A DNA stretch of 64,000 nucleotides from Bryobacterales bacterium. Lineage in GTDB: Bacteria; Acidobacteriota; Terriglobia; Bryobacterales; Bryobacteraceae. The position numbers were made by a program, and so were the translations under genes. Below the pieces are notes generated by a model, which was not told the DNA's origin, ran no database searches, and saw only the letters and a program-made list of their open reading frames with translations. Below, piece after piece: positions 56,685 to 64,000 of the stretch (positions are counted from its first letter, which is position 1; every line of letters begins with the position of its first letter). The stretch spans positions 25,533-89,532 of the forward strand of contig PMUP01000026.1 in NCBI GenBank assembly GCA_003166865.1. The letters are read 5' to 3'.

Positions 56685-57845
56685 TCAGATCACCTCCAGA
56701 ATCAGACATTTAAGATACAGCGTCTCCGGTACTGTTAGTAGTACGGGATGGTCCTGGCTCTGCATTCGCCGCTCCACCACGCGCAGCTTTTTTCCGGTAT
56801 CGAGCGACGCGGAGGCCACAATCTCCAGCAACATCGCCTCGCTCAGATGGTGCGAACAGGAACAGGTGACCAGTGTCCCGCCAGTAGAGAGCAGCTCCAA
56901 CGCGCGGCGGTTAATTTCCCTGTAACCACCGACGGCCGCTTCCAAGTTCTGCCGCGTTTTCGCGAATGCCGGCGGGTCCAGGACGACGATATCAAAACGC
57001 CTACGCGCCGACGCATGCCCGGCCAGCAGCTCAAACACGTCCGCTTCGCGCAGCTCTACGTTGCCGATCCCGTTGGTCTCCAAATTCAGCCGCGCCACCC
57101 GCAGAGCCGCTTCCGAGCTGTCAACCGCCTCTACGCTCTCCGAGCGCGCCGCCAAATGCAGCGCAAAGCCACCCGTGGATGTGAAGCAATCGAGGGCCCG
57201 GCCGCGTGCGTACTTTGCCGCCGCTATGTAATTCTCGCGCTGATCCAGAAAGATGCCGGTCTTCTGCCCGTGCAACAGGTCCGCGTGCAGCTTCAACCCG
57301 TTCATCCGCACGGCAACCATCTCCGGAACAACGCCTGCCAGCACACTGGATTGCAATGGCAGCGCTTCGCGTTTTCGAACCGCAACATCGTTTCGCTCCA
57401 CGATTCCGCGCGGCGCGAAGAGCTCTTCGAGACAGCTCACAATCTCGGCCTTCTCGCGATCCATGCCCTGATCCAGCGTCTGGATGGTGAAACAGTCGCC
57501 ATAGCGGTCGATCACCAACCCTGGCAGTTGATCGCCTTCGCCATGCACCAGCCGATAGGCTTCAGACTCCGCTACTACGCGTTTGCGATACGCCTCGGCC
57601 TGCGCTATGCGCCGCAGGAAGAACGCCCGGTCGATGGTCTCCTGGCGATCTGAGAGCATCCGCAAGGAAATCTGCGACGCGCTGCTGAAATGCGCCGTCC
57701 CCAGCGCCGAGCCCGCGGGATCCACCACCAGCACCGCCTCGCCCCCAACCGCTTCGCCGCGGTCCAGCACGTCGCTCGAAAAGATCCAGGGATGCCCCGA
57801 CGCGATCCGGTTGGCTCCCTTGCGATTGATCCGGACAGTGTGCAA
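56685..57845 (-). CDS. rlmI: Class I SAM-dependent rRNA methyltransferase, RlmI-like
   Basis: 386 aa. An N-terminal PUA-type domain (MHTVRINRKGANRIASGHPW, IFSSDVLDRGEAV) is followed by an RlmI-type central domain and the Rossmann methyltransferase with SAM site ALDCFTSTGGFALHLAARSE, acidic loop AVDSSEAALRVARLN, and catalytic motifs FDIVVLDPPAFAKTRQ and GTLVTCSCSHHL. The Cys pattern is that of 5-methylcytosine RNA methyltransferases. RlmI methylates C1962 of 23S rRNA; the exact position here is inferred from the family. Confidence 0.9.
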   Translation of the reverse strand: MHTVRINRKGANRIASGHPWIFSSDVLDRGEAVGGEAVLVVDPAGSALGTAHFSSASQISLRMLSDRQETIDRAFFLRRIAQAEAYRKRVVAESEAYRLVHGEGDQLPGLVIDRYGDCFTIQTLDQGMDREKAEIVSCLEELFAPRGIVERNDVAVRKREALPLQSSVLAGVVPEMVAVRMNGLKLHADLLHGQKTGIFLDQRENYIAAAKYARGRALDCFTSTGGFALHLAARSESVEAVDSSEAALRVARLNLETNGIGNVELREADVFELLAGHASARRRFDIVVLDPPAFAKTRQNLEAAVGGYREINRRALELLSTGGTLVTCSCSHHLSEAMLLEIVASASLDTGKKLRVVERRMQSQDHPVLLTVPETLYLKCLILEVI

Positions 57846-57861
57846 GATCCCAGTCTATCGA

Positions 57862-58716
57862 TTACGAATTGCCGCGCATGGCTTCCAGCCGTGCGATGCG
57901 ATCTTCCGTCGACGGATGCGTCGAAAAGAGACGCGTCATTCCGCCGCCGGTGTTCCCGAAAGGCTGGATGATGAACAGGTGCGCCGTCGCCGGGTTCACG
58001 TCCTGCATCGGAATGCGCTTAGAGTAGCTTTCGAGTTTCCCAAGCGCCGAGATGAGCTCGTTGGGATTGTGCGTTACGTGCGCCGACGTTTCATCCGCCG
58101 CGTATTCGCGCGTCCGCGAAATCGCCATCTGAATCAGCATCGCCGCGATCGGCGCCAGAATCAGCATGATCAACCCGGCCCAGGGATTCCTTCGTTCGTC
58201 GTCGTCGCGTCCCCCGAACCAAAATGCCATGCGAGCCAGAACGGTGATGGCAGCGGCAAGGGTGGCCGCAACCGAGCTGGTTAGAATGTCGCGATTCTTC
58301 ACGTGCCCCAGCTCGTGCGCCACCACGCCCTCTAATTCCTGATCGTTCATCAACTGCAATACCCCGGCTGTGAAGGCCACCGAAGCGTGCTCCGGATTCC
58401 GGCCCGTCGCGAATGCGTTCGGCGATGGATCAGCAATCAGCCACAGCTTCGGCATCGGCAGACCCATGCGCTGAGTAAGGCTCTGCACGATCGGAAACAC
58501 GCGCGAGTAAACTTCCGGATTCTCTTGCGGCGTCACCGGCTGGGCCGAGTACATCGCCAGCGCCATCCTGTCGGAGAAAAAATAGCCGAAGAAGTTCATC
58601 GCGACCGCGAGCGCGAGCGCGATGTAGAGACCATGCCGTCCTCCAAACATCTCGCCGCCGGCCAATAGCAGGCCGCTCATGACGCCAAGCAGAAGGACCG
58701 TCTTCACGCTGTTCAT
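57862..58716 (-). CDS. htpX: HtpX-type membrane zinc metalloprotease
   Basis: 284 aa. N-terminal two spans (MNSVKTVLLLGVMSGLLLAG, IALALAVAMNFFGYFFSD), the zinc site VVAHELGHVKNRDILTSSVA (HExxH), two more spans, and the third ligand Glu in REYAADETSAHVTHNP. The end has STHPSTEDRIARLEAM as in HtpX. It degrades misfolded membrane proteins at the cytoplasmic face and is a heat- and envelope-stress gene; the small heat shock gene hsp20 follows upstream in gene order 104 bases away. Confidence 0.95.
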   Translation of the reverse strand: MNSVKTVLLLGVMSGLLLAGGEMFGGRHGLYIALALAVAMNFFGYFFSDRMALAMYSAQPVTPQENPEVYSRVFPIVQSLTQRMGLPMPKLWLIADPSPNAFATGRNPEHASVAFTAGVLQLMNDQELEGVVAHELGHVKNRDILTSSVAATLAAAITVLARMAFWFGGRDDDERRNPWAGLIMLILAPIAAMLIQMAISRTREYAADETSAHVTHNPNELISALGKLESYSKRIPMQDVNPATAHLFIIQPFGNTGGGMTRLFSTHPSTEDRIARLEAMRGNS

Positions 58717-58820
58717 AAAATCACCCTACCACCTGTCCAAATAAAACGAGGGGCGACCTGCGCCGCCCCAATAATTCACAACCCACAACCTACGGCCCAC
58801 AACCGCGCGCTTCGCGCTCG

Positions 58821-59270
58821 TTAGTTGTTACTCACTTGCACTTTGATCGCTTTCGGCTTGGCGATCTCTTTCTTTGGAAGCGTGATCGTCAGCACTCCGG
58901 CTTGGTAGTCCGCCTTCACGTGCTCCGCATCCACCGTATCCGACACGGTGAAGTAGCGCACAAACGATCCGTAGCTCCGCTCCATTCGATGGAAGCCCTT
59001 GCCCTTCTCTTCTTTCTCCAACTTCCGCTCGCCCTTCACCGTCAAGGTTCCGTTCTCCAGCTGGATGTCGATGTCTTTTAGTTCCACGCCGGGAACGTCG
59101 GCCTTCAGAACTAACTCATTCTCGGTCTCCACGATATCCACCGCCGGCGACCACGGCCGGGCCTGGATGCCATCGTCACTCAACAGTCGGTTGATGCTGT
59201 CCTGGAAGTGCCTCAGGCCAGTCGGAAAATCCTCGGTATTCACAAAAGGTGCGAATCTTACAGTTGCCAT
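58821..59270 (-). CDS. Small heat shock protein Hsp20/alpha-crystallin
   Basis: 149 aa. The alpha-crystallin domain spans about residues 45-140, with WSPAVDIVETENELVLKADV, PGVELKDIDIQLENGTLTVK and GERKLEKEEKGKGFHRMERS, the conserved ADYQAGVLTITLPK and a C-terminal I-x-I-like tail. It forms oligomers that hold unfolded proteins. AGGAG lies 7-11 bases upstream of the start. A perfect sigma-70-type promoter is found at 59305-59333. Confidence 0.95.
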   Translation of the reverse strand: MATVRFAPFVNTEDFPTGLRHFQDSINRLLSDDGIQARPWSPAVDIVETENELVLKADVPGVELKDIDIQLENGTLTVKGERKLEKEEKGKGFHRMERSYGSFVRYFTVSDTVDAEHVKADYQAGVLTITLPKKEIAKPKAIKVQVSNN

Positions 59271-59304
59271 AGCGTTAAACTCCTCTTGATCTAATTACAA
59301 CACC

Positions 59305-59333
59305 AGTATAAAATCTGAGCGTTAGAATGTCAA
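59305..59333 (-). promoter_or_regulatory. Strong sigma-70-type promoter of hsp20
   Basis: On the minus strand TTGACA (59333-59328) and TATACT (59310-59305) stand 17 bases apart, close to ideal. Upstream and downstream CTCTTGA/TCAAGAG arms (59283-59289 and 59330-59336) form an inverted repeat around the promoter and could be repressor sites. No CIRCE or HAIR consensus is present. Confidence 0.75.
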
Positions 59334-59375
59334 GAGATGTTAGCATAAAATATTTCTTGCCCTCCTCCTATCTAC

Positions 59376-59397
59376 GACCAAAAAGGTCCGCTATACT
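59376..59397 (+). promoter_or_regulatory. Operator-like palindrome and -10 box before feoA
   Basis: GACC-AAAAA-GGTC (59376-59388) is a perfect 4-bp dyad with a 5-base A tract, 4 bases before TATACT (59392-59397). It would overlap the promoter spacer and is a candidate site for an iron-dependent repressor, but it does not match the Fur consensus. Confidence 0.45.
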
Positions 59398-59478
59398 GAA
59401 ATAGGATCACGAACAAGACCCGGTCCCGTTGAAACTCCAGGTCCTTGACGTGCCAATCCGAGAGGCGGATACTGATTG

Positions 59479-59772
59479 ATGCTGCAAATGAGTGTCAACA
59501 GCGGAGCAGACGCTGCGCCAAAGGGTGCGTTTGCGCGTACGCTCGCACAACTCCCCGAGGGAGAAGCGGGCGTGCTCGATCGCCTCGATCTTCCTGACGA
59601 CATCGCGCGCCGCTTGATGGAGCTAGGCTTTCTTCCCGGCCACATTATCGTTCCTGCTCGTAGCGCACCCGGCGGTGAACCGCGCGTCTATCGCGTCGAT
59701 GGCTCCGAAGTCGCGCTCCGCCGCGAAACTGCATCGCGCTTGATCTTGCGGCCATCCAAGGGAGCAGCATGA
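59479..59772 (+). CDS. feoA: Ferrous iron transport protein A
   Basis: 97 aa. The SH3-like FeoA domain spans about residues 15-95: LAQLPEGEAGVLDRLDLPDD, IARRLMELGFLPGHIIVPAR, RVYRVDGSEVALRRETASRL. It is a cytoplasmic partner of the FeoB iron channel. The gene's end overlaps feoB by 4 bases (ATGA). An upstream TTG and an internal ATG at 59488 are alternative starts. Confidence 0.92.
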   Translation: MLQMSVNSGADAAPKGAFARTLAQLPEGEAGVLDRLDLPDDIARRLMELGFLPGHIIVPARSAPGGEPRVYRVDGSEVALRRETASRLILRPSKGAA

Positions 59773-61703
59773 GCGATTGCCACGACTGCGACGGATGTGC
59801 TGTTGCAGTAGCTCCGCCTCCACTGCACAAGGGCGCGCGTACGCACGTGGTCGCCATCATCGGCCCGCCCAACTCCGGCAAGTCGACGCTCTTCAATCGC
59901 CTCACCGGCCTGCGCCAAAAGGTAGCGAACTTCCCCGGTGTCACCGTCGAACAACGCGTCGGCAAGGCCAAGATGGACAAAGCCAAAACTCCGCATCACA
60001 GCGAAGTGGTCCTGGTCGACCTGCCCGGCGTTTACAGCCTGAGTCCGCGCTCGGAAGACGAGCAGGTGACCCACGATGTCCTGGCCGGAACCATGCCCGG
60101 CATCCCCAAGCCCGACGCACTGCTGCTGATTCTGGATTGCACCAACCTTGGCCGACACCTTGTGCTGGCCGCGCCGATCCTCAGCTTGAAGCTGCCGACG
60201 CTGGTCATCCTCAACATGGCCGACGATCTCAAGAACCGCGGCGGCCACGTGGATACGGCCGAGCTCGCCAGTGAACTCGGATCGCCGGTGGCCCTGGTCA
60301 GCGCCACTAAGGGGCAAGGCGTCGAAAAAGTCTTCCAGTTCATGGAAGGCACTTCCGCCGGCACCACCTCGCTCGCCCCTCCGCGCGTCGAGCTGCCAAT
60401 CCTGCAAGACATCCCGCGCTGCCGTCAGTGGGCGCATGACATTGGAACTGGCGCAGCCTATCGAGCCCCCGCGCCGCCGATATGGACGCGCCGTTTGGAT
60501 TCGGTCTTCTTGCATCCCATCGCCGGCCCCCTGATCTTCCTCATGGTTGTTGCCGGAGTCTTCCAAACCATCTTCAAGGGCGCCAAGCCTCTCATGGACG
60601 GCTTGCAGGCGCTTATTCAAACATCCGGGCAGTGGATCGAACACATCCTCCCACCCTCCATCTTCCGATCGCTATTGGTCGACGGCATTTGGAGCGGCAT
60701 TGGCGCGGTCATCGTCTTCCTGCCGCAGATCCTGCTGCTGTTCCTATTCATCGGAATTCTCGAAGACTCAGGCTATCTCGCGCGCGCTGCTCTCATAGCC
60801 GATCGCACCATGTCCAAGTTCGGCCTGCAAGGAAAATCGTTCATCCCCCTGATCTCCGCTTATGCCTGCGCGGTACCCGCCATCATGGCCACCCGCACCA
60901 TCGAAAACAAGCGCGACCGCCTGGCCACCATCCTGATCGCTCCCTTCATGACCTGCTCGGCGCGCCTTCCCGTATACACGCTGATCATCGCGGCGTTCAT
61001 CGCGGATCGCCCGCTGATCGGGCACTTCTTCGGGATGCAGGCGGGAGCGCTGCTCGGCCTCTATGTCCTCGGGTTCGTCGCGGCCATCGCCACGGCGCGT
61101 CTCCTGAAATCTTCCATCTTGAAGAGCGAGCGCGTGCCGTTCGTTCTCGAGATGCCGCCCTACCGCTGGCCGACCCTGCGATCGCTCAGCCTGAGATTGA
61201 TCGATCGCTCGAAAGTCTTCCTGCGGCGCGCGGGCACGGTCATCTTGCTCGTGATCGTCGTCCTCTGGGTTCTCGAAAACCTGCCGGTCAAGAATGGCCA
61301 ACCGCCCGAGATCGCCGACAGCTTCGCCGGCATGATCGGCCACGCCGTTGAGCCCGCCATCAAACCCCTGGGATTCAACTGGAAGATCGGCATCGGACTG
61401 ATCAGTTCCATCGCCGCGCGTGAAGTGATCGTAGGAACCCTTGGCACCATCTACCACAAGGAAGGCACCTCGGAATCAGTTGGCTTGCGCGAAGCGCTGC
61501 GAAGCGATTTGACCCCCGGCGGCGCCATCGCACTGCTGGTTTTCTTCGCGTTCGCGATGCAGTGCATGTCGACCATTGCCGTGGTGCGCCGCGAAACCGG
61601 CGGCTGGAAGTGGCCGGCCATTCAGTTCGCCTACATGACGTTTCTCGCCTACATCTGCGCGCTGATCACCAACCAGGTGGTGCGCTCCGGCATCTTTACC
61701 TAA
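59769..61703 (+). CDS. feoB: Ferrous iron transporter B
   Basis: 644 aa. N-terminal G domain: G1 GPPNSGKST (about 31-39), G2 within NFPGVTVEQ, G3 DLPGVYSLSP, G4 NMAD. Then the membrane part with FeoB gate motifs, including ARAALIADRTMSKFGLQGKS, AYACAVPAIMATRTIENKRD and a repeat near SSIAAREVIVGTLG. The first ten residues form a Cys cluster (SDCHDCDGCA), which may bind metal. It imports Fe2+ across the inner membrane. FeoA precedes; no FeoC is seen. Confidence 0.96.
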   Translation: MSDCHDCDGCAVAVAPPPLHKGARTHVVAIIGPPNSGKSTLFNRLTGLRQKVANFPGVTVEQRVGKAKMDKAKTPHHSEVVLVDLPGVYSLSPRSEDEQVTHDVLAGTMPGIPKPDALLLILDCTNLGRHLVLAAPILSLKLPTLVILNMADDLKNRGGHVDTAELASELGSPVALVSATKGQGVEKVFQFMEGTSAGTTSLAPPRVELPILQDIPRCRQWAHDIGTGAAYRAPAPPIWTRRLDSVFLHPIAGPLIFLMVVAGVFQTIFKGAKPLMDGLQALIQTSGQWIEHILPPSIFRSLLVDGIWSGIGAVIVFLPQILLLFLFIGILEDSGYLARAALIADRTMSKFGLQGKSFIPLISAYACAVPAIMATRTIENKRDRLATILIAPFMTCSARLPVYTLIIAAFIADRPLIGHFFGMQAGALLGLYVLGFVAAIATARLLKSSILKSERVPFVLEMPPYRWPTLRSLSLRLIDRSKVFLRRAGTVILLVIVVLWVLENLPVKNGQPPEIADSFAGMIGHAVEPAIKPLGFNWKIGIGLISSIAAREVIVGTLGTIYHKEGTSESVGLREALRSDLTPGGAIALLVFFAFAMQCMSTIAVVRRETGGWKWPAIQFAYMTFLAYICALITNQVVRSGIFT

Positions 61704-61744
61704 CCGCTCTGCATCTCATAATCCCTGCTAGCATAAAATTTCCA

Positions 61745-62668
61745 ATGCACAACGTCATCATCGTCGGCTCCGGCTGCGCCGGAAACACCGCCGCCATCTA
61801 CGCCGCGCGAGCCAATCTGAAACCCCTCGTGGTCGCTGGACACGAGCCCGGCGGCCAGCTCTCGCTCACCACGCTGGTCGAAAATTTCCCCGGATTTCCC
61901 GAGGGCGTCGACGGCCCCGTGCTGGTCGAAAACATCAAGAAGCAAGCCGAGCATTTCGGCGCCGAGTACCTGCACGGCACCGTCATCGAAGCCGACCTGT
62001 CCAAGCGTCCCTTCCGCCTCAAAGTGGATCACGAGTGGCTGGAAGCCCGCACGCTGATCATTGCCTCGGGCGCATCGGCGCGCTGGCTGAACCTGCCCAA
62101 CGAACAGAAGCTCATCGGCCACGGCGTCAGCAGTTGCGCCACTTGCGACGGCTTCTTTTATCGCGGCAAGAAGATTATGGTGGTGGGCGGTGGCGACTCC
62201 GCCATGGAAGAGGCCAATTTCCTGACGCGCTTCGGCGAAGAGGTCGCACTGGTGCACCGCCGCGAAAATTTCCGAGCGTCCAAGATCATGCTGGAGCGCG
62301 CGCGCAACAATCCTAAGATCAAGTTCTTAAACAACACCGTGGTCGAAGACGTCTATGACGCCAGCCAGCATGTGGTCACCGGCGTGAAGCTGCGCAACAT
62401 CAAAACGGATGAAGTCTGGGAGCGCGACGTGGACGGCTTCTTCGTCGCCATCGGCCACATCCCCAACACCGCGCCTTTCATCGGGCAAATCGATCTCGAT
62501 CCTGACGGCTACATTATTTCCCACGGCGGCGCGCGCACCAACATCACGGGCGTTTTTCACGCCGGCGACGTCCAGGACCGGACCTACCGGCAAGCCATCA
62601 CAGCTTCCGGCGCCGGATGCATGGCCGCCATTGAAGCGGAGCGGTTTCTCGAAGCCGAAGGGCACTGA
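61745..62668 (+). CDS. trxB: Thioredoxin reductase
   Basis: 307 aa. FAD site MHNVIIVGSGCAGNTAAIYA, redox active Cys pair in SSCATCDGFFYRGK, NADPH site IMVVGGGDSAMEEANFLTRF and C-terminal FAD motif GVFHAGDVQDRTYRQAITAS. It reduces thioredoxin with NADPH. The start at 61745 directly precedes the FAD motif; an upstream in-frame start at 61562 would lie inside feoB and is rejected. Confidence 0.93.
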   Translation: MHNVIIVGSGCAGNTAAIYAARANLKPLVVAGHEPGGQLSLTTLVENFPGFPEGVDGPVLVENIKKQAEHFGAEYLHGTVIEADLSKRPFRLKVDHEWLEARTLIIASGASARWLNLPNEQKLIGHGVSSCATCDGFFYRGKKIMVVGGGDSAMEEANFLTRFGEEVALVHRRENFRASKIMLERARNNPKIKFLNNTVVEDVYDASQHVVTGVKLRNIKTDEVWERDVDGFFVAIGHIPNTAPFIGQIDLDPDGYIISHGGARTNITGVFHAGDVQDRTYRQAITASGAGCMAAIEAERFLEAEGH

Positions 62669-62709
62669 GCACCCGGCGCGCCTCCTCGCGTTCCGTATAC
62701 AATCGCTGC

Positions 62710-63258
62710 ATGCGCAAAGTCATCCTCGGCGCGGCTATCACGCTCGATGGCTACATCGCCCGGCCCGACGGTTCGCTCGACTACCTCCACATGACCAAGG
62801 AAGGCTCCGCCGACATGGCGCGTTTCTTCGCGAGCGTGGACACCATCCTCTTCGGCCGCAAAACCCTCGACGCGGTGGTCGCCATGACCGGTGGCTCCTA
62901 CAAGTCTCCCGTGAAAGCCCCTACCTATGTCTTCTCGCGCACTCAACCACCCGGCGAGCGCGACGGCGTCATCTTCACCAATCAATCTCCTAGGGCCTGG
63001 CTACGTGAGATCCGCGCCCGCCCCGGCAAGCATATCTGCCACATGGGCGGCGGCGAACTGGCGCGCAGCTTCCTCGAAGCCGACTTGATCGACGAGCTGG
63101 CTCTCGGCGTCGTTCCCATCCTGCTCGGCGCCGGCCTCCCGCTTTTCGCCGCCGGCTTCCCGCAGCGCGACTTCACTTTGGTGGAGAATAAGACTTACTC
63201 GAAAAATCAGATCTCACTGACGTACCGGCGCGTTCGTTCAAAGAGGAAACGTAAATGA
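62710..63258 (+). CDS. Dihydrofolate reductase family protein (RibD C-terminal-like)
   Basis: 182 aa. MRKVILGAAITLDGYIARPD, DTILFGRKTLDAVVAM and ICHMGGGELARSFLEADLID, then LALGVVPILLGAGLPLF match the dihydrofolate reductase-like family related to RibD's C-terminal reductase domain. Whether the substrate is dihydrofolate, a pyrimidine or another compound is unknown. It follows trxB by 41 bases and overlaps the next gene by 4 (ATGA). Confidence 0.88.
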   Translation: MRKVILGAAITLDGYIARPDGSLDYLHMTKEGSADMARFFASVDTILFGRKTLDAVVAMTGGSYKSPVKAPTYVFSRTQPPGERDGVIFTNQSPRAWLREIRARPGKHICHMGGGELARSFLEADLIDELALGVVPILLGAGLPLFAAGFPQRDFTLVENKTYSKNQISLTYRRVRSKRKRK

Positions 63259-64000
63259 AAAATTCGCTCTGCTTGGCATTGACTCTCGGCTTGGCTGCGA
63301 TGGCCGCCCTCGCGCAAAACACCGCGCCCACCGGCTCCATCACCGGCACTCTGCTTGACTCGATCGGGGACCCCATCGATAACTACGCCGTGCAAGCCAA
63401 GAACGCGCAGTCCGGCGCCGTTTTCAAGGCCACTACCTCCGCCGCGGGCAAATACACGCTTGCGGACCTGCCGCCCGGCAACTACGACATCTCGGCTTCC
63501 GTGCCCGGTCTCCGCGCTTTTGAGAAGAAGGGCGTCGCGGTCCAGGCATCCCAAACGGCGTCGCTCGACATTCACCTGGGCGACACCACGCAACTCAACA
63601 CGCTCGGCGAAGATCGCTTTAGGATAGCCGCCGATATGAAGAGGCACGCTCCGCCTTCTGGTCCTACGCCGCGCACCCTGGACGGCAAGCCCGATCTATC
63701 CGGCGTTTGGTGGCAGCCCCGCACCGTCGATCCCGGCAAACCCGAGTTTCTCCCCGCGGCGATCGCGATCCAAAAGCAGCGCCAGGAGGCCAACGGCAAG
63801 GACAGCCCGCAGGCGCATTGCCTGCCCTCCGGCGCCCTGCGGAACGGACCGCTGTGGGAGTTTGTTCAAAGCAAAGACTACTTGGTCTATATTTCAGACG
63901 ACGAGAGCCCCGGCTTCCATCAGATCTATCTGGACGGCCGCAGCCAACCCGCCGATCCGAACCCGGCCTGGTACGGGCATTCCATCGGCCGCTGGGACGG
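63255..64000 (+). CDS. Exported carboxypeptidase-regulatory-like protein, N-terminal part
   Basis: The frame is open to the right edge, 248 codons so far. It has a signal peptide (MKNSLCLALTLGLAAMAALA) and a carboxypeptidase regulatory-like beta-sandwich domain (GSITGTLLDSIGDPIDNYAV, GKYTLADLPPGNYDISASVP, GLRAFEKKGVAVQ). A second domain follows, with GKPDLSGVWWQPRT and HCLPSGALRNGPLWEFVQSK, which resembles the uncharacterised region found in many Acidobacteriota exported proteins. Function unknown. Confidence 0.85.
   Translation, partial: MKNSLCLALTLGLAAMAALAQNTAPTGSITGTLLDSIGDPIDNYAVQAKNAQSGAVFKATTSAAGKYTLADLPPGNYDISASVPGLRAFEKKGVAVQASQTASLDIHLGDTTQLNTLGEDRFRIAADMKRHAPPSGPTPRTLDGKPDLSGVWWQPRTVDPGKPEFLPAAIAIQKQRQEANGKDSPQAHCLPSGALRNGPLWEFVQSKDYLVYISDDESPGFHQIYLDGRSQPADPNPAWYGHSIGRWD

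Overview
The window looks like chromosome of a GC-rich Acidobacteriota member, probably from the Bryobacterales/Solibacter side. This is inferred from gene content: a mycobacterial-style fused 2-oxoglutarate decarboxylase/dehydrogenase, a TIGR03623-type AddB partner, many small CsbD, DUF3309, lmo0937 and YXWGXW envelope-stress proteins, and a carboxypeptidase-regulatory-like exported protein at the right edge. I see no rRNA, CRISPR array, insertion sequence or prophage. The only RNA gene is a tRNA-Asp. Genes are very tightly packed, and several convergent pairs overlap or abut at their stop codons.

Layout. 1-5.9 kb: start of cmk, then a divergent AddAB-like recombination nuclease pair and tRNA-Asp. 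6.0-18.7 kb: a stress/envelope block with an OmpA-like protein and two tiny membrane proteins, CsbD and YXWGXW proteins, a three-PAS sigma-54 activator, a Crp/Fnr regulator, a receiver protein, a PilZ protein, a protein with an LPKTA-type sorting signal, a malic enzyme and a sortase. 18.8-22.1 kb: groES-groEL and an Nramp-like transporter. 22.4-29.1 kb: a five-gene leftward operon (GT4 fused to a helical domain, GH130-like, transglutaminase-like, GT4, GH130) with an XRE-type regulator upstream. 30-36.4 kb: small proteins, a SagB/ThcOx oxidoreductase, the kgd-type enzyme and a BON protein. 36.4-49.9 kb: nadD, a PhoB-like regulator, an HpaB-type monooxygenase with flavin reductase and bicupin, a MazF/RHH toxin-antitoxin pair, hisC, a DsbA-like protein, phenylalanine hydroxylase, glnE, a MOSC protein and an MFS exporter. 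50-64 kb: a partial glnA duplication, glnA, a papain-like protease with an Asp/Gly-rich N-terminus, a membrane pyrophosphatase, rlmI, htpX, hsp20, feoAB, trxB, a DHFR-like reductase and the truncated exported protein.

Most notable signal: three promoter regions in the stress block (8162-8195, 12809-12842, 15319-15352) each carry two tandem copies of a palindrome, TGACC-N6-GGTCA, always 2 bp apart. GG-N10-GC (sigma-54-type) promoter candidates follow at enhancer-like distances, and at 8.1 kb they face both ways. A sigma-54 activator gene lies in the middle of the set, next to the second element. I read this as a local sigma-54 envelope-stress regulon covering OmpA, lmo0937, the Thivi_2564-like and Crp/Fnr genes, and the sorted protein; the sortase and its likely substrate lie in the last arm. 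A second repeated 23-bp element sits upstream of the receiver gene and of groES. Functional links are inferences from sequence and position; no searches could be run.
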